Source: Marinobacter fonticola (GTDB taxonomy: Bacteria > Pseudomonadota > Gammaproteobacteria > Pseudomonadales > Oleiphilaceae). From it: 64,000 nt of DNA. The DNA lies in contig NZ_CP043042.1 in assembly GCF_008122265.1 (NCBI RefSeq), positions 558,001 through 622,000 of the forward strand, read 5' to 3'. Shown here piece after piece: positions 17,427 through 26,847 of this stretch; within the stretch, counting starts at the first letter, position 1, and each line of letters begins with the position of its first letter. The notes under the pieces are model-generated. The model was not told the DNA's origin, made no database searches, and saw only the letters and a list, made by a program, of their open reading frames with translations. Position numbers and translations under genes: made by a program.

Positions 17427-19202
17427 ATGACTCGCATGACCGCAGCAGAAGCCGCAGTTCACGTTTTGAAGAAAGAAGGTATCGATATGACCTTCGGCGT
17501 ACCCGGAGCGGCGATTAACCCGTTCTACGCCGCTATGCGCAAAGTGGGTGGGGTCGATCACGTCCTCGCTCGCCACGTCGAAGGCGCCTCGCATATGGCG
17601 GAGGGCTACACCCGTACAAAGGCCGGGAATATCGGTGTTTGTATCGGGACTTCCGGCCCCGCGGGGACCGATATGATCACCGGGCTGTACTCGGCCACCG
17701 GCGATTCCATTCCCATTCTGTGCATCACCGGCCAGGCGCCGCGCAGCAAGTTGCACAAGGAAGATTTCCAGGCGGTCAACATCCAGGCCATCGCCGGACC
17801 GGTCACCAAATGGGCCGTCACCGTGCTTGAGCCGGCGCAGGTGCCCCGCGCTTTCCAGCAGGCCTTCCAGTTGATGCGCAGCTCCCGTCCCGGACCGGTG
17901 CTGATCGATCTGCCCATCGATGTACAGATGAGTGAAATCGAGTTCGATCCGGACACCTACGAGCCCTTGCCCGCCTATAAGCCTGCCGCCTCGCGCGCGC
18001 AAATCGAGAAGGGGCTGGCCATGTTGAATGATGCGGACAAGCCGCTTCTGGTGGCTGGTGGCGGGGTCATCAACGCCGATGCCAGCGACCTGCTGGTTGA
18101 ATTCGCGGAGCTCACTGGCGTTCCGGTTATTCCAACGCTGATGGGGTGGGGCACAATCCCCGACGACCATCACCTGATGGCGGGTATGGTGGGTCTGCAG
18201 ACCTCCCACCGCTACGGCAATGCGACGATGCTGGCGTCCGATTTCGTCATGGGTATCGGCAACCGCTGGGCGAACCGCCACACCGGTAGCATCGAAGCCT
18301 ACACCAAAGACCGGAAGTTCGTTCACGTCGACATCGAGCCGACCCAGATCGGTCGGATCTTCGGGCCCGACTACGGCATTGTCTCCGATGCCAAGGCCGC
18401 GCTGGAGCTGTTCATCACCGTCGCCAAGGAATGGAAGGCCGAGGGCAAGCTGAAGGACCGTACCGCCTGGGCGGCCGAATGCCACGAGCGCAAGCGCACG
18501 CTGCTGCGTAAGACTCACTTCGACAACGTGCCGGTCAAGCCGCAGCGGGTGTACGAAGAGATGAACAAGGTCTTCGGCAAGAATACCCGCTACGTCACGG
18601 CCATCGGCCTGTCGCAAATTGCCGGGGCTCAGTTCCTGCACGTCTACAAGCCTCGCCACTGGATCAACTGTGGTCAGGCAGGCCCGCTGGGCTGGACCAT
18701 TCCTGCGGCGCTGGGTGTCTGCCGTGCCGACCCCGATGCCGAGGTCGTCGCACTGTCCGGGGACTACGACTTCCAGTTCATGATCGAGGAGCTGGCTGCC
18801 GGGGCACAGTTCAACCTGCCGTACATTCATGTTCTTGTGAACAACTCCTACCTGGGGCTGATTCGCCAGGCCCAGCGTGGCTTCGAGATGGACTACTGCG
18901 TACAGCTGGCCTTCGAGAACATTAACTGTCCGGAAATCAATGAGTACGGCGTCGACCACGTATCGGTCGTCGAAGGACTCGGTTGTAAAGCTCTGCGGGT
19001 CACCAAGCCCGACGACATTGGCCCCGCGTTCGAGCAGGCGCGTGAGCTTATGCATAAGCACCGGGTACCGGTCGTGGTCGAAGTCATTCTCGAGCGTGTG
19101 ACGAACATCGCCATGGGTACCGATCTGGAAGGTGTCAACGAGTTCGAGGACTTGGCAGAGAACGCCACCGATGCGCCAACCTCCATCGCCAGCCTGACCT
19201 AA
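17427..19202 (+). CDS. gcl: Glyoxylate carboligase
   Basis: A 591-residue ThDP enzyme that condenses two glyoxylates to tartronate semialdehyde and CO2. It shows the family's special active site: where most ThDP enzymes have a catalytic glutamate, this sequence has valine (V51, in [14 protein letters not shown]), as in E. coli Gcl. The ThDP/Mg motif is [20 protein letters not shown]...VNNSYLG near residues 440-478, and the central FAD-binding-type domain includes [25 protein letters not shown] precedes the ATG. hyi, glxR and ttuD follow on the same strand as its usual partners. Confidence 0.97.
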   Translation: MTRMTAAEAAVHVLKKEGIDMTFGVPGAAINPFYAAMRKVGGVDHVLARHVEGASHMAEGYTRTKAGNIGVCIGTSGPAGTDMITGLYSATGDSIPILCITGQAPRSKLHKEDFQAVNIQAIAGPVTKWAVTVLEPAQVPRAFQQAFQLMRSSRPGPVLIDLPIDVQMSEIEFDPDTYEPLPAYKPAASRAQIEKGLAMLNDADKPLLVAGGGVINADASDLLVEFAELTGVPVIPTLMGWGTIPDDHHLMAGMVGLQTSHRYGNATMLASDFVMGIGNRWANRHTGSIEAYTKDRKFVHVDIEPTQIGRIFGPDYGIVSDAKAALELFITVAKEWKAEGKLKDRTAWAAECHERKRTLLRKTHFDNVPVKPQRVYEEMNKVFGKNTRYVTAIGLSQIAGAQFLHVYKPRHWINCGQAGPLGWTIPAALGVCRADPDAEVVALSGDYDFQFMIEELAAGAQFNLPYIHVLVNNSYLGLIRQAQRGFEMDYCVQLAFENINCPEINEYGVDHVSVVEGLGCKALRVTKPDDIGPAFEQARELMHKHRVPVVVEVILERVTNIAMGTDLEGVNEFEDLAENATDAPTSIASLT

Positions 19203-19306
19203 GCACGGCTCAGTCTGAGATAGGTATGTATTCGGCCCGGCCCCCCGCGCGAATGTTGCGGGTGGGCCAACCGGAGCACTGAAAACGCACCAGTAGGAGA
19301 CCCAAG

Positions 19307-20083
19307 ATGCCTAAGTTTGCGGCAAATTTAAGCATGCTGTTCACCGAAGAAGACTTTCTTGATCGCTTTCAGGCCGCTGCGTCTGCGGGCTTTCGCGGCG
19401 TGGAATACCTGTTTCCCTACGATTTTCCCGCGGCCGACATCAAGAAGCGGTTGGATGAGCACAACCTCACCCAAGTGCTGCACAACCTGCCAGCCGGGGA
19501 CTGGGGCGCAGGCGAGCGCGGTATTGCCTGCCATCCTGACCGGGTCGAGGAGTTCCGCGCCGGCGTCGATAAAGCGATCGAGTACGCCACCGCGCTGGAC
19601 TGCAAACAGGTGAATTGCCTGGCAGGGATCAAGCCCCAGAACGTCAGCCAGGAGCAGGCCCACAAAACCTTCGTGGAGAACCTTCGGTTCGCCGCCGAGA
19701 AATTGCAGGCCGCCGGTATCCTGTTGCTCGTCGAAGCGATCAACACCCGTGACATACCGGGATTCTTCCTTAACCGTACCGATCAGGCGCTGGAGGTGTT
19801 GGCGGAAGTCGGCAGCGATAACCTGAAGCTGCAGTACGACATCTATCACATGCAAATCATGGAAGGCGACCTGGCTCGAACCATCGAGACGAACTTTTCA
19901 AATATCAGCCATGTGCAGCTGGCCGACAACCCGGGACGTAACGAACCGGGCACGGGTGAAATCAACTACCCGTTCCTGTTCGCCCATCTCGAACGCCTGG
20001 GTTACCAGGGTTGGATCGGCTGCGAGTACAAGCCTGCGGGCAAGACGCTCGAAGGGCTTGGCTGGCTGGACTCCGCACAATAA
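19307..20083 (+). CDS. hyi: Hydroxypyruvate isomerase
   Basis: A 258-residue TIM-barrel protein of the AP-endonuclease-2 fold that interconverts tartronate semialdehyde and hydroxypyruvate. Hallmarks are MPKFAANLSMLFTEEDFLDRF at the start, EYLFPYDFPAADI, LLVEAINTRDIPGFFLN (metal-binding glutamate), YDIYHMQIMEGDL, HVQLADNPGRNEPGTGEINY and GCEYKPAG. ATG 19307 has AGTAGGAGA ahead. It sits between gcl and glxR, the conserved order of glyoxylate clusters. Confidence 0.96.
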   Translation: MPKFAANLSMLFTEEDFLDRFQAAASAGFRGVEYLFPYDFPAADIKKRLDEHNLTQVLHNLPAGDWGAGERGIACHPDRVEEFRAGVDKAIEYATALDCKQVNCLAGIKPQNVSQEQAHKTFVENLRFAAEKLQAAGILLLVEAINTRDIPGFFLNRTDQALEVLAEVGSDNLKLQYDIYHMQIMEGDLARTIETNFSNISHVQLADNPGRNEPGTGEINYPFLFAHLERLGYQGWIGCEYKPAGKTLEGLGWLDSAQ

Positions 20084-20117
20084 ACGTGATCCCACAACGA
20101 CCGATAAGGAGAGGATT

Positions 20118-21005
20118 ATGAGCAAGATTGGTTTCATTGGTCTTGGCATTATGGGTCGGCCCATGGCCGGACATTTGATCGACGCGGGCCACGAACTGGT
20201 GACCTACGTTAAGTACGATTCGCTGGACAAGGAGCTGGCTTCTAAGGGTATGAAGGAAGTCGACAGCCCCAAGGCAGTCGCCGAACAAGCCGAAATCATC
20301 ATCACGATGGTGCCGGACACGCCCGACGTCGAGGAAGTGTTGCTGGGCGAAAACGGCGTGCTGGAAGGCCTGAAGCCGGGCACCTTGGTGATCGACATGA
20401 GCTCTATCGCGCCGATCCCCACACAGGCATTCGCCAAGCGTATCACCGAGGCTGGTGGTGAGTTCGTCGATGCTCCGGTATCCGGCGGCGAAGGCGGCGC
20501 TGTCAACGCGACACTGACCATCATGGTCGGTGGCACTGCGGAAGGCTTCAATCGCGCGCTGCCTGTGCTGGAAGTGATGGGTAAGACAATTACCCACATT
20601 GGCGAGCACGGCGCCGGTCAGATCTGCAAGGTCGCCAACCAGATCGTCGTTGCACTGACCATCCAAGCGACGGCTGAAGGTCTGCTGTTCGCCTCCAAAG
20701 CAGGCGCAGACGTCGCGAAAGTACGCGAAGCGCTGCTCGGTGGCCTGGCGCAGTCGAAGATACTGGATGTGCACGGCGAGCGCATGATCAAGCGCACCTT
20801 CGAGCCGGGTTTCCGGATCCGTCTGCATCAGAAGGACCTGAACCTGGCGCTGGAAAGTGCCCGCAGCCTTAATCTGTCTCTGCCTGGCACGGCCAACGCT
20901 CAGCAGCTGTTCCAAGCGTGCGCGGCCAACAACGGCGCCGACTGGGATCATGCCGGCATCGTCCGGGCTCTAGAGAAGTTGGCTGATCACGAAGTGGGCA
21001 GCTAA
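20118..21005 (+). CDS. glxR: Tartronate semialdehyde reductase
   Basis: A 295-residue beta-hydroxyacid dehydrogenase reducing tartronate semialdehyde to D-glycerate. The nucleotide fold is IGFIGLGIMGRPMAGHL. The substrate motif is VDAPVSGGEGGAVNATLTIMVGG, and the catalytic lysine is in GAGQICKVANQIVVA. ATG 20118 is preceded by AAGGAGAGG; the frame is open further upstream inside hyi, but that part is not coding. Its product is phosphorylated by the next gene, ttuD. The GlxR/GarR distinction is by context. Confidence 0.95.
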   Translation: MSKIGFIGLGIMGRPMAGHLIDAGHELVTYVKYDSLDKELASKGMKEVDSPKAVAEQAEIIITMVPDTPDVEEVLLGENGVLEGLKPGTLVIDMSSIAPIPTQAFAKRITEAGGEFVDAPVSGGEGGAVNATLTIMVGGTAEGFNRALPVLEVMGKTITHIGEHGAGQICKVANQIVVALTIQATAEGLLFASKAGADVAKVREALLGGLAQSKILDVHGERMIKRTFEPGFRIRLHQKDLNLALESARSLNLSLPGTANAQQLFQACAANNGADWDHAGIVRALEKLADHEVGS

Positions 21006-21133
21006 GCCGTAAAGCCGGCGGCAGCCGGCGCGTAAAGCGTCCTCTGGCAGGTGCCGTGTCGGCACCTGCCATGACCCCGCGCCGACAGGCCCTTTCTCCT
21101 TCTTCATTCTGTATTCGTAGCGAGGACCCGCCG

Positions 21134-22447
21134 ATGCACGTCCTGTCCGATGCGCTCAGCCTGGAACACCCGACCGAAGTGAACGTCTGGCTAAGGGAGC
21201 TTGCCTCCATTGCCGTATCCGCCGTTCATCCCGATACGCTTTTTAAACCGGACCAGCTTCCACCACGTCCGTCCGGACGCACTGTGGTGATCGGGGCTGG
21301 CAAAGCGGCCGCAGCGATGGCAGCGTCTTTCGAGCGGGCGTGGGCGGAGTCCTACCCAGACGCGGATATTTCCGGCGTCGTCGTCACCCGCTATGGCCAT
21401 GGCGCCGACTGCCAATATATCGAGGTGCTGGAAGCCTCTCATCCAATGCCGGATGAACTGGGCGAGAAGGCTGCTCAGCGCATGCTCGACTCGGTGGGCG
21501 CACTCACCGCGGATGACCTGGTGATCGCGCTGGTGTCCGGTGGTGGTTCAGCGTTGATGACCCTGCCTGCTCAGGGCCTGACCCTGCAGCAAAAGCAGGC
21601 GATCAACAGCAAGCTTTTACGGTGTGGCGCGCCGATTCGCGAGATCAACACCGTGCGTCGCCATCTATCCAGTATCAAAGGCGGCCGCTTGGCGGCTGCG
21701 GCGCACCCGGCGCCAGTGGTGACCTATCTGATTTCCGATGTGCCCGGAGACGATCCCACGCTGATTGCCTCCGGACCGACCCTGCCAGATGCGACAACAC
21801 CGCTCGACGCGCTGGCAATCCTGGAACGCTATGCCATCGAGATTCCCGAGGCCGTGCGTAGCCACCTGGAGAGCGACAACACCGCACCTAACGCGGACTC
21901 GACCGATTTTGATCGAGATCGCTCGGTGATTCAGGCCAGAGCGCGGGATGCGCTTTGCGCTGCGCGCGCTGCCGCGGTGGCGGCCGGTATCGAGGTCCGG
22001 ATACTGGGCGATGACCTGGAAGGCGAGGCGAGGGAACTGGGGCGTGAACACGCCGCACTGGCGCTGGAACTCCAAAACGACATTTCCGCTCCGCTGCTGA
22101 TTCTTTCCGGTGGAGAGACCAGCGTGACGGTTCGTGGCAACGGCAGGGGCGGGCGCAATGTCGAATACCTTCTGGGCGCTTTTACGGCCCTCGAGGGCGC
22201 GCACAACATATACGCGCTAGCCATCGACACCGACGGTATCGATGGCTCCGAGGACAATGCCGGCGCGCTCTTCGGCCCAGGCGACTGGTCTCGGGCTGAA
22301 GCCATGGCACTGGATCCCGAGGCGTATCTCGCGGACAACGATGCCTACAGTTTTTTTGCGGGTCTCGATGGCCTGATCGTCACCGGCCCCACCCGCACCA
22401 ACGTCAATGATTTTCGCGCCCTGCTCGTACTGCCGAGGTCTGCATGA
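21134..22447 (+). CDS. ttuD: Glycerate 2-kinase (MOFRL family)
   Basis: A 437-residue protein of the glycerate-2-kinase/TtuD group, once called hydroxypyruvate reductase, which makes 2-phosphoglycerate from D-glycerate. It has VVIGAGKAAAAMAASFE, LVSGGGSALMTLP, VRRHLSSIKGGRLA, ISDVPGDDPTLIASGPT, and the C-terminal MOFRL domain with LILSGGETSVTVRGNGRGGRNVEY and DTDGIDGSEDNAGA. ATG 21134 follows GCGAGGACC. The stop overlaps the pyk start (ATGA), so both are made together. Confidence 0.95.
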   Translation: MHVLSDALSLEHPTEVNVWLRELASIAVSAVHPDTLFKPDQLPPRPSGRTVVIGAGKAAAAMAASFERAWAESYPDADISGVVVTRYGHGADCQYIEVLEASHPMPDELGEKAAQRMLDSVGALTADDLVIALVSGGGSALMTLPAQGLTLQQKQAINSKLLRCGAPIREINTVRRHLSSIKGGRLAAAAHPAPVVTYLISDVPGDDPTLIASGPTLPDATTPLDALAILERYAIEIPEAVRSHLESDNTAPNADSTDFDRDRSVIQARARDALCAARAAAVAAGIEVRILGDDLEGEARELGREHAALALELQNDISAPLLILSGGETSVTVRGNGRGGRNVEYLLGAFTALEGAHNIYALAIDTDGIDGSEDNAGALFGPGDWSRAEAMALDPEAYLADNDAYSFFAGLDGLIVTGPTRTNVNDFRALLVLPRSA

Positions 22448-23895
22448 GAAAAACGCTGAACACGATTCGCCGCACCAAAATTGTCGCCACACTGGGCCCT
22501 GCCAGCGACCGCCCGGGTGTGCTTGAAGCCATGATTAAGGCCGGGGTGAATGTGGTGCGCCTCAATTTTTCCCACGGTAGCGCGGATGACCACGGCCGGA
22601 GACTCTCCGAGGTTCGGGAGATCGCTGATAGGCTCGGCAAGAGCGTCGCGGTGATGGGCGATCTTCAAGGCCCCAAGATCCGTATCGCCCGTTTCCGGGA
22701 CGGTGCTGTCACGCTCGCCAAGGGCCAGCCGTTTGTAATCGACATGGCATTGGAGAACGATGCCGGTGACAGCCAACGGGTCGGCTGCGATTACAAGGCG
22801 CTGGGCCAGGACGTGGTTACGGGTGATCGCCTGCTGCTGGACGACGGTCGCCTCGTGCTTCAGGTGGACAGTGTGGATGCCTCCGAGGTTCGCACGACGG
22901 TCGTCGTGGGGGGCAAACTCTCCAACAACAAGGGCATCAACAAGCAGGGAGGCGGATTGTCCGCCGCGGCGCTCACAGACAAAGACCGTGCGGACATCAC
23001 AACCGCCCTCGAGATCGGCGTGGACTATCTTGCCGTGTCCTTCCCCCGTAGCGCCGCTGACATGCACGAAGCCCGCGACCTCCTGGGCGAAGCCGGCAAG
23101 CACATTGGCCTCGTGGCCAAGATCGAGCGCGCTGAAGTTGTGGCCGACCACGCGACCTTGGACGAGGTCATTAGCGCCTCCGAAGCCGTTATGGTGGCCC
23201 GCGGGGATCTCGGTGTCGAGATTGGCGATGCGCAGCTTATCGGCGTCCAGAAGCGCATGATCAAGCGGGCGCGACAGCTCAACCGTGCCGTGATCACCGC
23301 CACACAAATGCTGGAAACGATGATTACTGCGCCTCTGCCCACTCGAGCTGAGGTTTTCGACGTGGCGAATGCCGTTCTTGACGGTACAGACGCCGTCATG
23401 CTGTCTGCTGAAACCGCAGCAGGCGAATATCCGGTGGAGGCCGTCGAAGCGATGCACCGGCTCTGCCTGGGTGCCGAGCGGGAGAGAAGTACGCAGGAAT
23501 CCGGCCACCGCGTGCGGCAGGATTTCGCGCGGATCGACGAGGCGGTCGCACTGTCGGCGATGTACGCCGCCAACCACCTTGGGGGCGTCGCGGCGATCGC
23601 ATGCATGACTGCGACCGGCCGCACCGCCCTTATCGCCTCCCGGATCCGCTCCGGCTTGCCCATTGTCGGGTTGGCGCACAACCCATTGGCCCAGCGGCGG
23701 ATGGCGTTGTATCGGGGCGTGTCCTCTGTGCTTTTCGACACGACGACGATGGCTGCCGATGAAGTGAACGAGCGCGCTATCGAGTTGCTCGTGTCCAAAG
23801 GCATTGTCACCACCGGCGATCAGGTCATTTTGACCCGCGGTGATCAGATGGATGCGCACGGGGGCACCAATGCCTTCAAGATCATCGAGGTTTAA
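22444..23895 (+). CDS. pyk: Pyruvate kinase
   Basis: A 483-residue pyruvate kinase (PEP + ADP to pyruvate + ATP). The barrel motifs are RTKIVATLGPASDRP, VRLNFSHGSADDHG, MGDLQGPKIRIARF, the KIERAE lysine region, VMVARGDLGVEIG, and NRAVITATQMLETMI. DGTDAVMLSAETAAGEYP and a C-terminal regulatory domain follow. ATGA overlap with ttuD shows a single operon. This ties glycerate phosphorylation to the lower glycolysis step, with enolase missing between them. Pyruvate kinases of this type are a regular companion of ttuD in proteobacterial glyoxylate clusters. Confidence 0.97.
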   Translation: MRKTLNTIRRTKIVATLGPASDRPGVLEAMIKAGVNVVRLNFSHGSADDHGRRLSEVREIADRLGKSVAVMGDLQGPKIRIARFRDGAVTLAKGQPFVIDMALENDAGDSQRVGCDYKALGQDVVTGDRLLLDDGRLVLQVDSVDASEVRTTVVVGGKLSNNKGINKQGGGLSAAALTDKDRADITTALEIGVDYLAVSFPRSAADMHEARDLLGEAGKHIGLVAKIERAEVVADHATLDEVISASEAVMVARGDLGVEIGDAQLIGVQKRMIKRARQLNRAVITATQMLETMITAPLPTRAEVFDVANAVLDGTDAVMLSAETAAGEYPVEAVEAMHRLCLGAERERSTQESGHRVRQDFARIDEAVALSAMYAANHLGGVAAIACMTATGRTALIASRIRSGLPIVGLAHNPLAQRRMALYRGVSSVLFDTTTMAADEVNERAIELLVSKGIVTTGDQVILTRGDQMDAHGGTNAFKIIEV

Positions 23896-24160
23896 AACCG
23901 GGCGGCGGCGTATCCAGCACGCCCGGCTGAAGTTTGAGTGTGGGTCCGCTATGAAGCGGGTGCTGGCTTCCGATGCCGGTCCGCGATATAGCGTTGCCAA
24001 GCACCACTCCGAACGTCAATCCGTTCCCGCGGCACAGGCGAAGTTCCGCTAGTCGTTGCCGCCACCCCCTTTATCCCAGAAAAAACTAAAAAGCGTCGCC
24101 GTTGTGCCCCAGGGCTCCGGCGACAGTCTCAACCACCTATTTGGATTCATGGAGAAGCCC
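23896..24160. other. Short pyk-aceE spacer
   Basis: 265 bp. I see no GTATAC core and no ATTGGT...ACCAAT (PdhR-type) box. The in-frame stretch before ATG 24161 is unlikely to be translated. Confidence 0.4.
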
Positions 24161-26827
24161 ATGCATCGTGACGAAGACCCGACTGAAACCCGAGAATGGA
24201 TGGAAGCACTGAAGTCCGTCATCGAGGTCGAAGGCGTTGATCGGGCGCAGTATCTTCTCGGTCGTCTTTCCGAGCTTGCGACCCGCGATGGCGCGGCTGC
24301 GCCGTTCACGCTCAATACACCTTACCGCAACACCATTCCGGCGACTCAGGAAGCGCGCATGCCCGGCGATCTGTTCATGGAGCGGCGCATCCGTTCCCTG
24401 ATTCGCTGGAATGCCATGGCGATGGTGCTGCGGGCCAACAAGAAGCCGGGCGACCTTGGCGGCCATGTGTCCTCGTTCTCTTCGGCAGCCACACTGTACG
24501 ACGTAGGCTTCAACTACTTCTTCCATGGCGGCGACGAAAAGCGGGAAGGGGACCTGGTTTATTTTCAGGGGCATTCGTCGCCGGGCATCTACGCGCGCTC
24601 CTATCTCGAGCGCCAGTTCGATGAAGAGCAGCTGGATAACTATCGCTCCGAAGTGGATGGCAACGGTTTGTCCTCTTACCCTCATCCCTGGTTAATGCCG
24701 GATTACTGGCAGTTCCCCACGGTGTCCATGGGGCTGGGGCCGATCCAGGCCATCTATCAGGCCCATGTGATGAAGTACATGGACAGCCGTGAGCTGATCG
24801 AGATGGGCGACCGCAAGGTCTGGTGCTTCCTCGGCGATGGCGAATGTGACGAGCCGGAATCCCTCGGTGCCATCGGCGTAGCCGGTCGCGAGAAGCTCGA
24901 TAACCTTATATTCGTCGTCAACTGCAACCTGCAGCGCCTGGACGGGCCGGTGCGCGGTAATGGCAAGATCATTCAGGAACTGGAAGGCGCCTTCCGCGGT
25001 GCCGGCTGGAACGTGATCAAGGTCGTCTGGGGCCGGCAGTGGGATCCCTTGTTCGAAAAAGACAAGGACGGTGTGATGCAGCGCACCATGGACGAGGTGG
25101 TCGACGGCGATCTGCAGAACTACAAGAGCAACGGCGGCGCCTATACCCGCAAGCACTTCTTCGAGCGGGATCCGCAAATGGCCGAACTGGTCAAGGATCT
25201 GAGCGACGAGGATATTGCCCGGCTCAATCGTGGCGGCCACGACCCCTACAAGGTCTACGCGGCCTACCACCAGGCCACCACCCAAAAAGGCCGGCCGACG
25301 GTCATCCTGGCGCAAACGGTCAAGGGCTATGGCTTCGGCCAGGCCGGCGAAGCTCAGAACGTGGCCCACCAGTTGAAGAAACTGGATCTGGATACGGTGA
25401 AGGCGTTCCGGGATCGTTTCGGCGTGCCCATCTCCGATGACGACATCGAGGACATTCCTTACTACCGTCCTGCGCCGGACTCGCCGGAAATGGTCTATAT
25501 GCAGAAACGCCGCAAGGATCTGGGTGGCCATTACCCCAAACGTCGTAAGGACAGTCAGCCCTTGCAGATCCCCGGGCTGGACGTGTTCGAACCGGTCCTC
25601 GCCGGCAGCGGCGATCGTAAAATTTCCACCACCATGGGCTTTGTGCGGATGCTCAATGCCATGGTGAAAGACAAGCGTATCGGTAAGCGCATCGTGCCCA
25701 TCGTGCCCGACGAGGCCCGCACCTTCGGCATGGAAGGACTGTTCCGACAGATGGGGATCTACACCTCCGAGGGTCAGAAGTACACGCCCCAGGACCGTGA
25801 CCAGATCATGTACTACCGGGAAGACAAGCAGGGCCAGATCCTTGAGGAAGGCATCAACGAAGCCGGTGCCATGGCGGCCTGGATTGCTGCGGCTACCTCC
25901 TATAGCAGCAACGACTTCCCGCTGATCCCCTTCTACCTGTTCTATTCCATGTTCGGTTACCAGCGTGTGGGCGACCTCTGCTGGGCTGCGGGCGACATGC
26001 AGGCGCGGGGCTTCTTGCTGGGTGGCACCTCCGGCCGTACCACCCTGAACGGCGAAGGGCTGCAGCATCAGGACGGTCACAGCCATACCCTGTTCGGCAC
26101 CATACCCAATTGCGTGTCCTACGATCCGGCCTATGCCTACGAGGTCGCCGTGGTGGTGCAGGACGGCATGCGGCGCATGTATGAAGAGAACGAAAGCGTC
26201 TACTACTACATCACGCTGCTGAACGAAAACTACGAGCACCCGGCCATGCCCGAGGGCGTGGAAGAAGGCATTATCAAGGGTCTTTATCAGTTCGAGAGCG
26301 TCGAGGTGGGCGGCAAAGGCAAGAAGAAGGTCCCGCGGGTCCAGCTGCTTGGCAGCGGCTCGATCTTCAACGAGGTGCGCGCGGCGGCGCAGTTGCTCAA
26401 GGACGACTTCGGTGTTTCCAGCGACGTTTGGAGTGTCACCAGTTTCAATGAACTGGCCCGGGACGGTCAGCATATAGCGCGCTGGAACCGGCTGCACCCG
26501 GATGACAAACCCAGGACAGCCTACGTCACCCAGTGCTTGCAGGACAGGGAAGGGCCGGTCGTCGCCTCCACCGACTACATCAAACTTCATGGGGAGCAGA
26601 TCCGCGCCTTCGTACCCAACCGCTATGCGGTGTTGGGCACCGATGGCTTTGGTCGCAGCGATACCCGTGAAAAGCTTCGTTCGTTTTTCGAGGTCGATCG
26701 CTATCACGTGGTTGTCGCGGCGCTGTCGTCCCTGGCAGAAGAAGGGACCGTCGATGCCAAGCAGGTACTGGACGCCATGCGCAAGTACGGTATCGACCGC
26801 AACAAACCCAACCCTATTTCCTGCTGA
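24161..26827 (+). CDS. aceE: Pyruvate dehydrogenase E1 component (homodimeric type)
   Basis: An 888-residue E1p, almost the size of E. coli AceE (887). It decarboxylates pyruvate on ThDP and acetylates the lipoyl arm of AceF. The ThDP motif is FLGDGECDEPESLGAI...VNCNLQRLDGP. Further marks are GGHVSSFSSAATLYDVGFNYFF, HGGDEKREGDLVYFQGH, SYPHPWLMPDYWQFPTVSMGLG and GLQHQDGHSHTLFGTIPNC. ATG 24161 is set after GGAGAAG and matches the usual N-terminus MHRDEDPTETREWMEAL. aceF follows after 20 bp. No lpd gene is next to it. Confidence 0.97.
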   Translation: MHRDEDPTETREWMEALKSVIEVEGVDRAQYLLGRLSELATRDGAAAPFTLNTPYRNTIPATQEARMPGDLFMERRIRSLIRWNAMAMVLRANKKPGDLGGHVSSFSSAATLYDVGFNYFFHGGDEKREGDLVYFQGHSSPGIYARSYLERQFDEEQLDNYRSEVDGNGLSSYPHPWLMPDYWQFPTVSMGLGPIQAIYQAHVMKYMDSRELIEMGDRKVWCFLGDGECDEPESLGAIGVAGREKLDNLIFVVNCNLQRLDGPVRGNGKIIQELEGAFRGAGWNVIKVVWGRQWDPLFEKDKDGVMQRTMDEVVDGDLQNYKSNGGAYTRKHFFERDPQMAELVKDLSDEDIARLNRGGHDPYKVYAAYHQATTQKGRPTVILAQTVKGYGFGQAGEAQNVAHQLKKLDLDTVKAFRDRFGVPISDDDIEDIPYYRPAPDSPEMVYMQKRRKDLGGHYPKRRKDSQPLQIPGLDVFEPVLAGSGDRKISTTMGFVRMLNAMVKDKRIGKRIVPIVPDEARTFGMEGLFRQMGIYTSEGQKYTPQDRDQIMYYREDKQGQILEEGINEAGAMAAWIAAATSYSSNDFPLIPFYLFYSMFGYQRVGDLCWAAGDMQARGFLLGGTSGRTTLNGEGLQHQDGHSHTLFGTIPNCVSYDPAYAYEVAVVVQDGMRRMYEENESVYYYITLLNENYEHPAMPEGVEEGIIKGLYQFESVEVGGKGKKKVPRVQLLGSGSIFNEVRAAAQLLKDDFGVSSDVWSVTSFNELARDGQHIARWNRLHPDDKPRTAYVTQCLQDREGPVVASTDYIKLHGEQIRAFVPNRYAVLGTDGFGRSDTREKLRSFFEVDRYHVVVAALSSLAEEGTVDAKQVLDAMRKYGIDRNKPNPISC

Positions 26828-26847
26828 GGCAAGACGGAGAGTAAGCG

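Noticed and set aside
17343..19061. 572-codon frame antisense to gcl
   Set aside because: Fully covered by the clear glyoxylate carboligase gene; no ribosome-binding site or domain.
22345..24000. 551-codon frame antisense to ttuD-pyk
   Set aside because: Spans two well-defined genes and their overlap; an artefact of codon bias.
24692..26707. 671-codon frame antisense to aceE
   Set aside because: Mirror frame of a highly conserved enzyme.
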